A stretch of 20,284 nucleotides of DNA from CAVSUR01 sp052143655 (GTDB taxonomy: Bacteria; Actinomycetota; Actinomycetes; Streptosporangiales; Streptosporangiaceae). The stretch covers positions 1 through 20,284 of the forward strand of contig JBKQSL010000076.1 of assembly GCA_052143655.1 (NCBI GenBank). The letters are read 5' to 3'. Below the pieces are notes generated by a model, which saw only the letters and a list, made by a program, of their open reading frames with translations, did no database searches and was not told the origin of the DNA. Of this stretch, positions 1 through 6,390 are shown one piece after another (position 1 is the stretch's first letter; each line of letters begins with the position of its first letter). The position numbers and the translations under genes were made by a program.

Positions 1-1
1 C

Positions 2-235
2 GCGCGACACTACCGATGCATCACGGCCGATCCGGATGGCTATGTCATTCTGACAGAGTTTCTCAGCTATTCCACGGGATATTTCTTCCCTTTCGCACAA
101 TGTGAGCCTCGGCACGGCGACCTTTCCATCTCGGGTCCGCCGAACTTCTCACATTTCATGATCAATTACACGAACCGCGAGGTCGTGTCGGTCGCGCTCG
201 CCCCGACCAAGATCATTTGCATTGACCGGTTGTGA
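2..235 (+). CDS. C-terminal fragment of an unrecognised protein (5' end outside window)
   Basis: The frame is open from the window edge to a TGA at 233-235 and encodes 77 residues ending in KIICIDRL. Its third codon positions are GC-rich (roughly 70 percent by eye), and the residues have ordinary globular composition, with aromatic and hydrophobic runs such as TGYFFPF and NFSHFMINY. This supports real coding rather than chance. No start is visible because the gene begins upstream. I recognise no family and no catalytic motif. The stretch is less GC-rich than the genes from 2497 onward, so it may belong to a different genomic neighbourhood that the adjacent IS element separated from the sulfur-oxidation cluster. 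Confidence 0.45.
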   Translation, partial: ARHYRCITADPDGYVILTEFLSYSTGYFFPFAQCEPRHGDLSISGPPNFSHFMINYTNREVVSVALAPTKIICIDRL

Positions 236-716
236 TCAAGCGGACTGCTGCCAGGCTTGGCTGCATCCCAGATGCCAGAGAATTCCTCCGACTTCCAGGA
301 CGGCTCGTCAAAGTTTTAAGTGGAATGCTGCCATTGCAGCGCACATCGCTGACTTCAGGTGACCTGTGACTGACATCAATATGAGGTCGAAACGAGTGCT
401 TTTGGACCAACTGCGTCACAGCATGACAGGACTGAAGCCAGTTGTTGTGACTACAGCGCAGATCAGCCTGATCTGTAGCACACAGCGGGCAACGCCGTTA
501 TGCCTTGGCTGACCACGCAGGCGGCTACGCGTGCGCAGTCAGGGATACCCTCGGGCACCCGCTGATCAAGGTCCCGTCTTCCGCGTGACTCTGCGTTGCC
601 GTATAACTATGCACGCGGCGGAACATGGCGAACATCCTGATCTGCCGCGCTGGGCACCGGGATCATCATCGCGTGGCTGCCACGGTGCGAGCCTCAGTTG
701 TACGGGTGACCCGTGC
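236..716. other. Non-coding stretch between the partial gene and the IS element
   Basis: I see no convincing gene here. It has mixed base composition and several short inverted repeats, the best at 451-478 (listed separately). A small hairpin (GCTGC-CATT-GCAGC, 327-340) lies about 90 bases after the upstream gene, but no T-run follows, so I do not call it a terminator. A 68-codon minus-strand frame at 213-419 has no family resemblance and looks fortuitous. Confidence 0.5.
451..478. repeat. Imperfect inverted repeat CTACA(GCG)CAGATCA / TGATCTGTAG
   Basis: The inner part is a perfect 7-bp inverted repeat, CAGATCA-GCC-TGATCTG (459-475). The right arm continues to TGTAG (474-478), which matches CTACA at 451-455 if a 5-base insertion in the left arm is bulged out. 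It lies in a gene-free stretch. It could be an operator or a remnant of a mobile-element end. No protein can be assigned from the sequence. Confidence 0.35.
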
Positions 717-729
717 CTGTGCGTGCCGA
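717..729 (+). repeat. IS left terminal inverted repeat
   Basis: CTGTGCGTGCCGA is the exact reverse complement of 1895-1907. It lies 15 bases beyond the transposase stop codon. A further partly matching block (GTGACC) lies a few bases outside each repeat, but at different spacing, so the outer limit of the element is slightly uncertain. Confidence 0.55.
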
Positions 730-743
730 TAACCTCGTCCACG

Positions 744-1827
744 TCATGCCACCAGGCGGTATTCGTTGATCAGGCCACCGACCTGAGCTTGTCTTCGGAT
801 GCGGTACAGGTCGAGATCGGCTGGCTCGGGTAGCGTTTTCAGCGGCGCGGCGCCACTCAGAGAGCGGTGCGGCCGGTGCTGATTATGGTGGGTCTCGTAG
901 TCGCTCAGGATCCGCCGTAGATGGGCCTGGTTCCAGATGAGGGTGCGGTCCAGGAGCTCGCGGCGGCATCCCCCGATCCAGCGTTCGGCGATCGCGTTCA
1001 TGCGGGGCGTCCGAACGTTGCACAGCACGGTCCGGATCCCGGCATCGGCGAGAACCGCGTCGAACGCAGGCGTGAAGTTAGAGCCGTGGTCGCGGATCGT
1101 GAATTTGACTCGGTGTGCTTGCTCGCCAAGGTCCATGAGGAGGTTGCGGGCCTGCTGGGCGGTCCATTCTCCTGTCGGATGCAAAGTGACTCCCAGGATG
1201 CGGACGCGCCTGGTGGCGTGCTCGATCACGGCCAGGACGTAAGCATGGGTGCCGTCGAGCAGGTCAGCCGTAAAGAAGTCGCATGCCAGGATCGCGTCGG
1301 CCTGAGAACGCAGGAACTGTGACCAGGTAGGCGCAGTCCGCCGCGGCGCGGGGTCGATTCCGGCGTTCTTCAGGATCTCCCAGGCCGTCGACGGCGCTAC
1401 CTTCACTCCCAGGCCAGCGAGCTCGCCGTGGATCCTGCGGTAGCCCCAACCCCGGATTCTCCCTGGCCAGCCGGAGGACCAGTGCCCTGATGTTCGGGCG
1501 GGTCGCAGGGCGGCCGGTCTTGCCGCGCATGGACCGGGCGGCCCAGCGGCGGCGGACGATGTCGCGGTGCCAGCGCAGGATCGTGTCCGGAGTGACCAGC
1601 AACCGCAGCCCCTGACGACGCGCTTTCGGTATCACGCTGAGCAGGGTCGCGAAAAGGGCCCGGTCCGCCCAGGTCAGCTTCGGGCGGCACGGCTGATTGC
1701 GTCGCAGGACGGTGAGCTGATGGCGCAGGATCAAGATCTCTGCGTTCTTCCACGTTTCCTCGCGCCGGGACAACTGCAGGCCGGCTGCTAGCCGTGTGAT
1801 CAGGAGGAACGCGAACCGCAGGCACAT
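744..1827 (-). pseudogene. Frameshifted DDE (rve) integrase-core transposase
   Basis: Two minus-strand frames together make one transposase of about 360 residues. The upstream part (start ATG at 1827) carries an N-terminal helical/HTH region (SRREETWKNAEILILRHQL, later TPDTILRWHRDIVRRRW). The downstream part to the stop at 744 carries the integrase core: catalytic Asp in ACDFFTADL, second Asp in RDHGSNF and Glu in NAIAERWIGG. Reading past the block ARENPG requires dropping one base near 1448-1449. This restores WGYRRIHGELAGLGVKV and joins the two halves perfectly, so the gene carries a single-base insertion. The fold and motifs fit the IS3/IS481-type rve superfamily. I do not assign a finer family. 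The frameshift sits in a short C-run context and could in principle be a sequencing error or programmed, but no IS3-type orfA/orfB slippage signal is evident. Confidence 0.85.
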
Positions 1828-1894
1828 GATCGGTGATCATCACGGCCGGACGCCGGGAGAGCAACTCTGCTGGTCAGCGCCATGGACAGGATTC

Positions 1895-1907
1895 TCGGCA
1901 CGCACAG
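1895..1907 (+). repeat. IS right terminal inverted repeat
   Basis: TCGGCACGCACAG is a perfect inverted copy of 717-729. It lies 67 bases upstream of the transposase start codon, so it also brackets that gene's presumed promoter. It marks the border between IS sequence and the upstream region of the sulfur-oxidation cluster. Confidence 0.55.
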
Positions 1908-2232
1908 CTCGTGTCGGTCACATGCTGGTGCCGGGCGGCCATGAGTGCCTCGTCGCCCGGGCGGTGGTCATGGTGATGCCGGGAGATTCGGGCTCGACAA
2001 CGCGGCTGCGGTCGGTGAGGATCGGCTGGTGGCATGGATCCTCGCTTGCGCTTGATCGGGGATGCCTGCTCTCGATGGAGAAGGTCTGCTCCTCGAATGC
2101 CTGGAGCACCTTCCCCTTCGGCCGACTAAGGCTCCCCAGAACCTCGGCGACTGGGCCACGCACTCGGGCTTCATCCTCAGGACGCGGCGGCACCCGGCTG
2201 CCCCGTCCGGCGGCCCAAAGCCACTCGAAGTC

Positions 2233-2246
2233 AGGACTTTGGTCCT
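2233..2246. promoter_or_regulatory. DevR/DosR-like palindrome AGGACTTTGGTCCT
   Basis: The site has arms AGGAC and GTCCT with a 4-base centre. Its core GGACTTTGGTCC differs by one base from the core of the second site at 4799-4812, and both are followed closely by CTGCCGGGC. DevR/DosR response regulators bind palindromes built on GGGAC...GTCCC upstream of hypoxia/NO/redox-responsive genes in actinobacteria. The site lies 50-60 bases upstream of a -10-like hexamer, a usual place for an activator. The assignment to a DosR-type factor is inference. Confidence 0.5.
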
Positions 2247-2274
2247 GCTGCCGGGCGCCGGAGCTTTAGTAACT

Positions 2275-2288
2275 TTCCCGTTCGGGAA
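2275..2288. promoter_or_regulatory. Perfect palindrome TTCCCG-TT-CGGGAA next to a -10-like box
   Basis: This is a perfect 6-bp inverted repeat with a 2-base centre. It directly abuts TATAGG (2289-2294), the best -10 candidate before the first gene. The loop is too short for a stable RNA hairpin, so an operator is more likely. A repressor bound here would cover the spacer of the promoter. In characterised sHdr systems ArsR-type repressors control expression, but nothing in the sequence identifies the protein. Confidence 0.4.
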
Positions 2289-2320
2289 TATAGGGAGCGG
2301 CTCCGCACAGAGGAGTGCCC

Positions 2321-2485
2321 ATGAGGATCGGACCACTTCACGGCACAGATCCCGAACACGCCCTTCGTCCGCTCGGAGCAATTCACTACAGGGCCCGGCT
2401 GCTGACCGCAGCTGAAGGTCCCCGCCTGACGGCGTTGTCGACGCGAGCCGGCCGAAGCCCGATTGTCCAATCCGGACTCAACTAA
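2321..2485 (+). CDS. Possible small ORF (54 aa) leading the operon
   Basis: An ATG at 2321 is preceded by AGGAG (2311-2315) at a 5-base spacing. The frame runs to TAA at 2483-2485, and the TAA is embedded in the ribosome binding site (AAGGAG) of the following dsrE-like gene, so translation could be coupled. The product begins MRIGPLHGTDPEHALRPLGA and is basic, with no cysteine, membrane segment or recognised domain. It could be a real small protein, a leader peptide, or a chance frame. The good Shine-Dalgarno sequence and the tight fit to the next gene are the only support. Confidence 0.35.
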   Translation: MRIGPLHGTDPEHALRPLGAIHYRARLLTAAEGPRLTALSTRAGRSPIVQSGLN

Positions 2486-2496
2486 GGAGCAGCAAG

Positions 2497-3012
2497 ATGA
2501 GCGACAGCGTCGCGGCCGCGGCAGCAGATGCCGACGAGCCGAAGCGGATGGCGATCATCTGCTGGAGCAACGACCTGGACCGGGTATGGCCGGTCCTGAT
2601 CCTGGCCACCACCGGCGCGGCGTCGGGGCTCGATGTCGACGTGTTCTTCACCTTCTGGGGCCTGCGGGTGCTGCAGAAGAACGACAAGCGGGTCACCGGC
2701 AAGAACTGGATGCAGATAGGCGAGTCCCTGATCGACCGGGGCGGCAGCGACCACCTCAAGCTGAGCAAGATCCACTTCGGCGGCGGCGGCACCGCGATGA
2801 TCAAGAAGCTGGCCCGCGACTACAAGGTCGCCAGCCCGACCGAGCTGCTGGAGATGGCGATCGACTGCGGGGTCCGGCTGCACCCGTGCCAGATGACCAT
2901 GGACCTGTACGGGCTGACGACAGACGACTTCATCGACGGCATCCAGCCAGTCCTGGGAGCGGCCAGCTTCATCGACATGGCCGCCCGGGCCGACATCCAG
3001 CTCTTCATCTGA
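2497..3012 (+). CDS. DsrE/DsrF/DrsH-family sulfur carrier protein (DsrE3-like)
   Basis: This 171-aa soluble protein of the DsrE-like fold is expected to bind and pass on sulfane sulfur as a cysteine persulfide in the cytoplasm. Visible family features are the strand MAIICWSNDL (18-27), the hydrophobic stretch PVLILATTGAASGLDVDVFFTFWGL (split over residues 32-56), and the conserved Cys131 in CQMTMDLYG, followed by DDFIDGI and GAASFIDMA near the C-terminus. Unlike DsrE2 it has no obvious pair of transmembrane helices. The start ATG has AAGGAG at 2484-2489 with a 7-base spacing. It is translationally coupled to the next gene by a TGATG overlap. Its position beside tusA and hdr genes supports a role in delivering sulfur to the sHdr complex. 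Other cysteines (22, 124) are of unknown relevance. Confidence 0.85.
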   Translation: MSDSVAAAAADADEPKRMAIICWSNDLDRVWPVLILATTGAASGLDVDVFFTFWGLRVLQKNDKRVTGKNWMQIGESLIDRGGSDHLKLSKIHFGGGGTAMIKKLARDYKVASPTELLEMAIDCGVRLHPCQMTMDLYGLTTDDFIDGIQPVLGAASFIDMAARADIQLFI

Positions 3013-4757
3013 TGATCGCCACGCTCCGGCCGATAGGGACGCAGCCGAACGGTGAGGACGGTGACGGCAGGGGACTCGGCGCAGCCGCCTCATGGCCAGG
3101 TACCCAGGCCGACGGTCTGATCGAGCGGGTGCGCCAGGGCATCATCGGCGAGGGCATGATGATGCCCGGCCCGTACGGGCCGAGGGCAATCACCTATGCC
3201 GACTTCACCGCCTCAGGCCGCTCCGTCGACTTCATCGAGGGCTTCATCAGGGACGCCGTACTGCCCTGGTATGCCAACACGCACACCGAGAGCTCCGGCA
3301 CAGGCGCGCAGACCAGCAGGCTCCGGGAGGACGCCCGGCGGATCATCCACGAGTCTGTCGGGGCGACCGACGAGCACCTGGTGATCTTCTGCGGCTCCGG
3401 CAGCACAGCGGCGGTCGCCAAGCTGATCGGCTGCCTGGGCCTGCGCCGGCCGGCCGCCCTGACGCTACTGCCCGGCGAGCGGCCGGTGGTGTTCGTCGGC
3501 CCGTATGAGCATCACTCAAACGAGGTGCAGTGGCGGGAATCCGTCGCCGACGTGGTGGTCATCGGCGAGGATGACAGCGGCGGCATCGATGTCGCCCAGC
3601 TCGAAACGGAACTCGCCCGGCACGCTGATCGGCCGCTCCGGATAGGCAGCTTCTCGGCCGCGTCAAATGTCACCGGGATCCTGTCCGACACCAGCCGGGT
3701 CGCCGAAGTACTGCACCGGCACGGCGCGCTTTCCTGCTGGGACTACGCCGCAGCGCTGGCGCACGTGCCAGTCAGGATGGCCGCCACCGGACCTGGGGGC
3801 GCCGATCATAAGGACGCGATCTTCCTGTCGCCGCACAAGCTGCCTGGCGGCCCGCAGACCCCTGGCGTGCTCGTGGTACACCGCGGGCTGCTGCGCAATC
3901 CGGTGCCCACGGTGCCTGGCGGCGGCACCTTTTCCTTCGTGGACCCGGTCAGCCACCGCTATGTGGACGATCCGGTAGCCCGCGAGGAGGGCGGCACACC
4001 AGCCATTGTTGAGTCCATTCGCGCCGGGCTGGCCTTCGCGCTCAGGGAGGCGGTCGGCCCCAGCCTCATCGCGATGGAGGAAGAGCTCTGGCAGACCGCC
4101 CGGCAGCGGTGGATCGCTAATCCGAACCTGGAGATCCTGGGGAATCTCGACGCGCCGCGGCTCGCCACGGTGTCGTTCCTGGTTCGCAATGGCGCGCTGT
4201 ACCTGCACCATGGCTATGCGGTCGCGCTGCTCAACGACCTGTTCGGCATCCAGGCCCGGGGCGGCTGCTCCTGCGCCGGGCCGTATGGCCACCGGCTGCT
4301 CAGGATCAGCGGAGAACGCTCGCGGGAGTTCCGCGACTCGATATGCGAGGGGTACGACGGCATCAAGCCCGGCTGGACACGGGTGAGCTTCAGCTATGCC
4401 ACCTCCGAGGTCGCCAGCCAGTACATCATCGACGCCGTCGACCTGCTGGGAAGGCAGGGCCACCGGCTGCTGACCGACTATGTTTTCAATCCCCGAACCG
4501 GGCTCTGGCGACACCGGGACTGGCCCGCGGAGCCTCTGCTGCGCCTGCAGGAAGCACGGTTCTCCCGGACCGGGATGCTCTGGGCAGGTGGCCTAGAGCG
4601 AGCACCGGACGGGGTGCTGGCCGCTCAGTTCGAGGCCGCTCAGCGGATCCTGGCGAGCCGGGCCGACGAGATCGACCAAGGTCCCACTGGCCTGCCCGAG
4701 CACGTGGAGCGGCTCCGCTGGTTCCACCTTCCGCCAGCCTGCCTGGCGAGCCCGTGA
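3012..4757 (+). CDS. Class V aminotransferase-fold, cysteine desulfurase-like PLP enzyme
   Basis: This 581-aa protein is of PLP-dependent fold type I. The ATG at 3012 overlaps the preceding stop (ATGA), so I prefer it to more upstream starts in the same frame, which would run through the dsrE gene. The PLP lysine is Lys276 in SPHKLPGG, and a cysteine-bearing loop near the C-terminal domain reads RGGCSCAGPYGHRLL (Cys419, Cys421), placed where SufS/NifS-type desulfurases hold their catalytic cysteine. The motif NTHTESS (about 95-101) and SGSTAAVAK are typical of this subfamily. It is longer than SufS (about 400 aa), with an extra C-terminal region. It probably takes sulfur from cysteine or a related thiol, either feeding TusA/DsrE proteins or supplying sulfur for Fe-S and lipoyl synthesis. 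Which of these is inference. Confidence 0.8.
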   Translation: MIATLRPIGTQPNGEDGDGRGLGAAASWPGTQADGLIERVRQGIIGEGMMMPGPYGPRAITYADFTASGRSVDFIEGFIRDAVLPWYANTHTESSGTGAQTSRLREDARRIIHESVGATDEHLVIFCGSGSTAAVAKLIGCLGLRRPAALTLLPGERPVVFVGPYEHHSNEVQWRESVADVVVIGEDDSGGIDVAQLETELARHADRPLRIGSFSAASNVTGILSDTSRVAEVLHRHGALSCWDYAAALAHVPVRMAATGPGGADHKDAIFLSPHKLPGGPQTPGVLVVHRGLLRNPVPTVPGGGTFSFVDPVSHRYVDDPVAREEGGTPAIVESIRAGLAFALREAVGPSLIAMEEELWQTARQRWIANPNLEILGNLDAPRLATVSFLVRNGALYLHHGYAVALLNDLFGIQARGGCSCAGPYGHRLLRISGERSREFRDSICEGYDGIKPGWTRVSFSYATSEVASQYIIDAVDLLGRQGHRLLTDYVFNPRTGLWRHRDWPAEPLLRLQEARFSRTGMLWAGGLERAPDGVLAAQFEAAQRILASRADEIDQGPTGLPEHVERLRWFHLPPACLASP

Positions 4758-5043
4758 TGAGGCAGCGACCGGATCTTGGGCCTTGCGCCAGGGGGTTCGG
4801 GACCTTGGTCCCTGCCGGGCAGACCGCGGTCGTCCTAGCCTCTGAATGCCTAGTAAGCCGGGTGATAATAGCGAATAATCTTGGAGCACGCGAGTCCCCT
4901 GGGGCGGGCGGCCTGAGCCCTGCGACATGCAGGGGCAGCCGGGCATCCGCTTACCGCGCCATGAGCGCCTCGCGGCCGCGTCGGCCGGGACACGACAGTA
5001 GTGAGCAGCCATGCGTGCCTGCCAGCTCAGTGACGGAGGACAT
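4758..5043. other. 286-bp intergenic gap, probable internal promoter region
   Basis: No gene is supported here. It holds a DosR-like palindrome (4799-4812), a looser copy upstream (GGATCTTGGGCC, 4771-4782), a perfect 10-bp palindrome GACCGCGGTC (4822-4831) and an AT-rich patch (GATAATAGCGAATAAT, about 4862-4877) that could contain a -10 element. It separates the dsrE/desulfurase pair from the tusA-lbpA operon and so probably starts a second transcription unit. Confidence 0.5.
4799..4812. promoter_or_regulatory. DevR/DosR-like palindrome GGGACCTTGGTCCC
   Basis: This is a perfect 6-bp inverted repeat around TT and very close to the DosR core GGGAC...GTCCC. Its core shares 11 of 12 bases with the site at 2234-2245, and the downstream CTGCCGGGC is also shared. 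A weaker copy starts 29 bases upstream (4771). The 2-base loop argues against a transcription terminator. It is likely a binding site for a response regulator controlling the downstream tusA-hdr-lip-etf operon. Confidence 0.55.
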
Positions 5044-5283
5044 GTGAGTCGTGTGCTACCGGACAAGGTGCTCGACTGCACCGGGCTGGCATGCCCGCTG
5101 CCGGTCACCAAGACGTTTCAGGCGATCCGCGGCATGGAGGTCGGTCAGGTCATGGAGTTGCTGGCCACTGACCCAGGGGTGGAGCCCGACATCCAGGCGT
5201 GGAGCCGGCGCACCGGACATGAGCTGATCGACCTGACAAAGGATGGGGACGTCTTCCACGTTCTCATCCGGCGCTCGAAGTAG
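5044..5283 (+). CDS. tusA: TusA sulfur carrier protein
   Basis: This 79-aa TusA/SirA-family protein carries sulfane sulfur as a persulfide on the cysteine of the CPxP motif, here Cys17 in DCTGLACPLPV. In sHdr and Dsr sulfur oxidisers TusA is the central cytoplasmic sulfur donor. I chose GTG 5044 because GGAGGA lies just upstream (5035-5040) and gives the usual family length with the motif near residue 17. GTG 5053 (better spacing) is the alternative, and an ATG at 5011 would add an unusual basic extension. The remaining sequence fits the family, for example EVGQVMELLATDPGVEPDIQAW and a C-terminal strand FHVLIRRSK. It is first in the long operon and is followed after 7 bases by a dsrE-like gene. 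Confidence 0.93.
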   Translation: MSRVLPDKVLDCTGLACPLPVTKTFQAIRGMEVGQVMELLATDPGVEPDIQAWSRRTGHELIDLTKDGDVFHVLIRRSK

Positions 5284-5290
5284 TACCGCC

Positions 5291-5674
5291 ATGTGGAGCG
5301 ATGACCACGACAGCAAGGTCCTTTATGTCCAGACTCACGGAGTCGACGATCCAGGCCGGTCAGCCACGCCGTTTTATCTCGCCGCAGCAGCCGCGGCGAT
5401 GGACAGCGAGGTCATGATCTACTTCACCATGTACGGCCCGACCCTGCTGCGCGAGGACGTCATCGACCGAATCGGGCCGAAGGGTGACCGCGGCCAGCCG
5501 CTCCGCTACTTCCTCGAGCAGGCGACGGGCCTGGGCGTCCGGCTCCTGGTCTGCCAGCCGTCGCTTGACCTGAACGGGCTGACCATGGACCAGCTCGTCG
5601 ACGGCGTCGAGATGATCGGCGGCGCGGCCTTCAACGACCTGGCGATAGCGGCCGATGCCGTGATCAGCTTCTAG
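5291..5674 (+). CDS. Second DsrE-family sulfurtransferase
   Basis: This 127-aa DsrE-fold protein has the candidate persulfide cysteine Cys88 in LLVCQPSLDLNGL. The strands KVLYVQTHG and MIYFTMYGPTLL and the C-terminal GGAAFNDLAIAADAVISF are typical of DsrE-like proteins encoded beside tusA. The start ATG 5291 lies 7 bases after the tusA stop. An in-frame ATG at 5243 lies inside tusA and would add 16 unlikely residues. No strong Shine-Dalgarno sequence is visible, so translation may be coupled to tusA. The inferred role is a relay of sulfur between TusA and the HdrC1B1A complex, as proposed for TusA-DsrE3 cascades. It is shorter than, and only distantly similar to, the DsrE protein at 2497, so the two are not recent duplicates. 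Confidence 0.87.
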   Translation: MWSDDHDSKVLYVQTHGVDDPGRSATPFYLAAAAAAMDSEVMIYFTMYGPTLLREDVIDRIGPKGDRGQPLRYFLEQATGLGVRLLVCQPSLDLNGLTMDQLVDGVEMIGGAAFNDLAIAADAVISF

Positions 5675-5682
5675 GACCAGCG

Positions 5683-6390
5683 GTGAGCGACGCGCATTAC
5701 AAGCTGCCGGATGCCACCGGGTATGCCGAGGTTCCGCTCGCGGAGAAGGAACGGCTGGCCGCCGAGGTGCGCGCCGACCCGAGATTCGGCGATTACCTTT
5801 ATGGCTGTTACGAGTGCGGCATCTGCGTGGCCGCATGCCCGTCGGCGAAGTTCTATGACTTCAGTCCGCGGCGCATCGCGCAAGCCGCGGCACGGCGTGA
5901 CGCCGAGCTGATCTACCAGCAGATGATCGAAGACATCTGGGAGTGCTCCCAGTGCTTCTCCTGTCTGCGCTGCCCGCGTGGCAACAACCCGGGCGGCATC
6001 GTCACGATCATGCGCGAGATCGCCGTCCGCAATGGCCTGCCATCGGCCAGGGCCGCGATGACCGGTTACACCCGCATTATCTACAAGATCATGTCCACCG
6101 GCACCCAGGTCTCCCCGGACATGTTGCAGCCGGACGCCTTCCCCGACTGGGGACCAGAGACCGCCGACGTGGCGCGGAACCTTGACCTGTGGCGCCGGGC
6201 GCTGCCGCCAGAGACCCTGCACACCACCAGCACGGGATGGTCGGTAGCGGATAAGACCCTCATCGAGCTGTACCTGATCTGGCTCAAGACCGGCGCACTG
6301 GACCTGATCGAAAACGTCGACGCCAGCCTGTTCTCGATCCTTCAGGACCTGATGGAAGAACGACTGGAAGAGGAAGGGATCGAGCTATGA
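5683..6390 (+). CDS. shdrC1: sHdrC1, two-[4Fe-4S] electron-transfer subunit of sHdr complex
   Basis: This 235-aa HdrC-like ferredoxin starts at GTG 5683, with AGGA 6 bases upstream, 8 bases after the dsrE stop. Cluster motif 1 is a normal CX2CX2CX3CP: Cys42, 45, 48, 52 in CYECGICVAACP. Cluster motif 2 is Cys88, 91, 94, 97 in CSQCFSCLRCP, which is one residue shorter (CX2CX2CX2CP) than usual. The rest is helical with an acidic tail (DLMEERLEEEGIEL). In sHdr systems HdrC1 links HdrB1 to HdrA for electron flow from lipoyl-bound sulfur oxidation in the cytoplasm. Its stop overlaps the hdrB1 start (ATGA). The neighbours hdrB1, hdrA and the hyp gene make the sHdr assignment strong and separate it from methanogen-type HdrC. 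Confidence 0.9.
   Translation: MSDAHYKLPDATGYAEVPLAEKERLAAEVRADPRFGDYLYGCYECGICVAACPSAKFYDFSPRRIAQAAARRDAELIYQQMIEDIWECSQCFSCLRCPRGNNPGGIVTIMREIAVRNGLPSARAAMTGYTRIIYKIMSTGTQVSPDMLQPDAFPDWGPETADVARNLDLWRRALPPETLHTTSTGWSVADKTLIELYLIWLKTGALDLIENVDASLFSILQDLMEERLEEEGIEL

Larger units (their letters stand above)
717..1907 (-). mobile_element. IS element with DDE integrase-type transposase, about 1.19 kb, degenerate
   Basis: The element is defined by its transposase gene (744-1827, minus strand) and by a perfect 13-bp inverted repeat just outside both ends of that gene: CTGTGCGTGCCGA at 717-729 and TCGGCACGCACAG at 1895-1907. If the mobile unit has the TG...CA ends usual for IS3-like elements, the exact unit is 718-1906. 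I see no convincing target duplication; the flanking triplets are GCC (715-717) and GCT (1907-1909). The transposase is frameshifted, so the copy is probably immobile unless helped in trans. It lies between an unrelated truncated gene and the sulfur-oxidation cluster. Confidence 0.6.
1908..2320. other. Gene-free region upstream of the cluster, carrying regulatory candidates
   Basis: All frames here are short and mutually overlapping, and none resembles a known protein. Positions 1908-2230 show nothing I can name. The last 90 bases hold a DosR-like palindrome (2233-2246), a second palindrome (2275-2288) and a weak -10-like TATAGG (2289-2294). This is probably the 5' regulatory region of the cluster. 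Confidence 0.5.

Noticed and set aside
2463..3011. N-terminal extension of the aminotransferase gene back to an ATG at 2463
   Set aside because: This frame runs through the well-supported dsrE-like gene and gives an Arg-rich, low-complexity product. The ATG at 3012 overlapping the dsrE stop is the natural start.
3663..4514. Long open frame (283 codons) on the minus strand opposite the class V aminotransferase
   Set aside because: It is a shadow of GC-rich coding sequence on the plus strand, and its product shows no domain. Similar long antisense frames at 6555-7628, 4593-5111 and 18609-19637 were rejected for the same reason.
4799..4812. GGGACCTTGGTCCC as a transcription terminator after the aminotransferase gene
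   Set aside because: The loop would be only two bases and no T-run follows. The near-identical site at 2233 precedes the first gene rather than following one, which fits a protein binding site.
5011..5043. ATG 5011 as the tusA start
   Set aside because: It adds eleven residues not usual in TusA. GGAGGA precedes GTG 5044, and the family length fits the later start.
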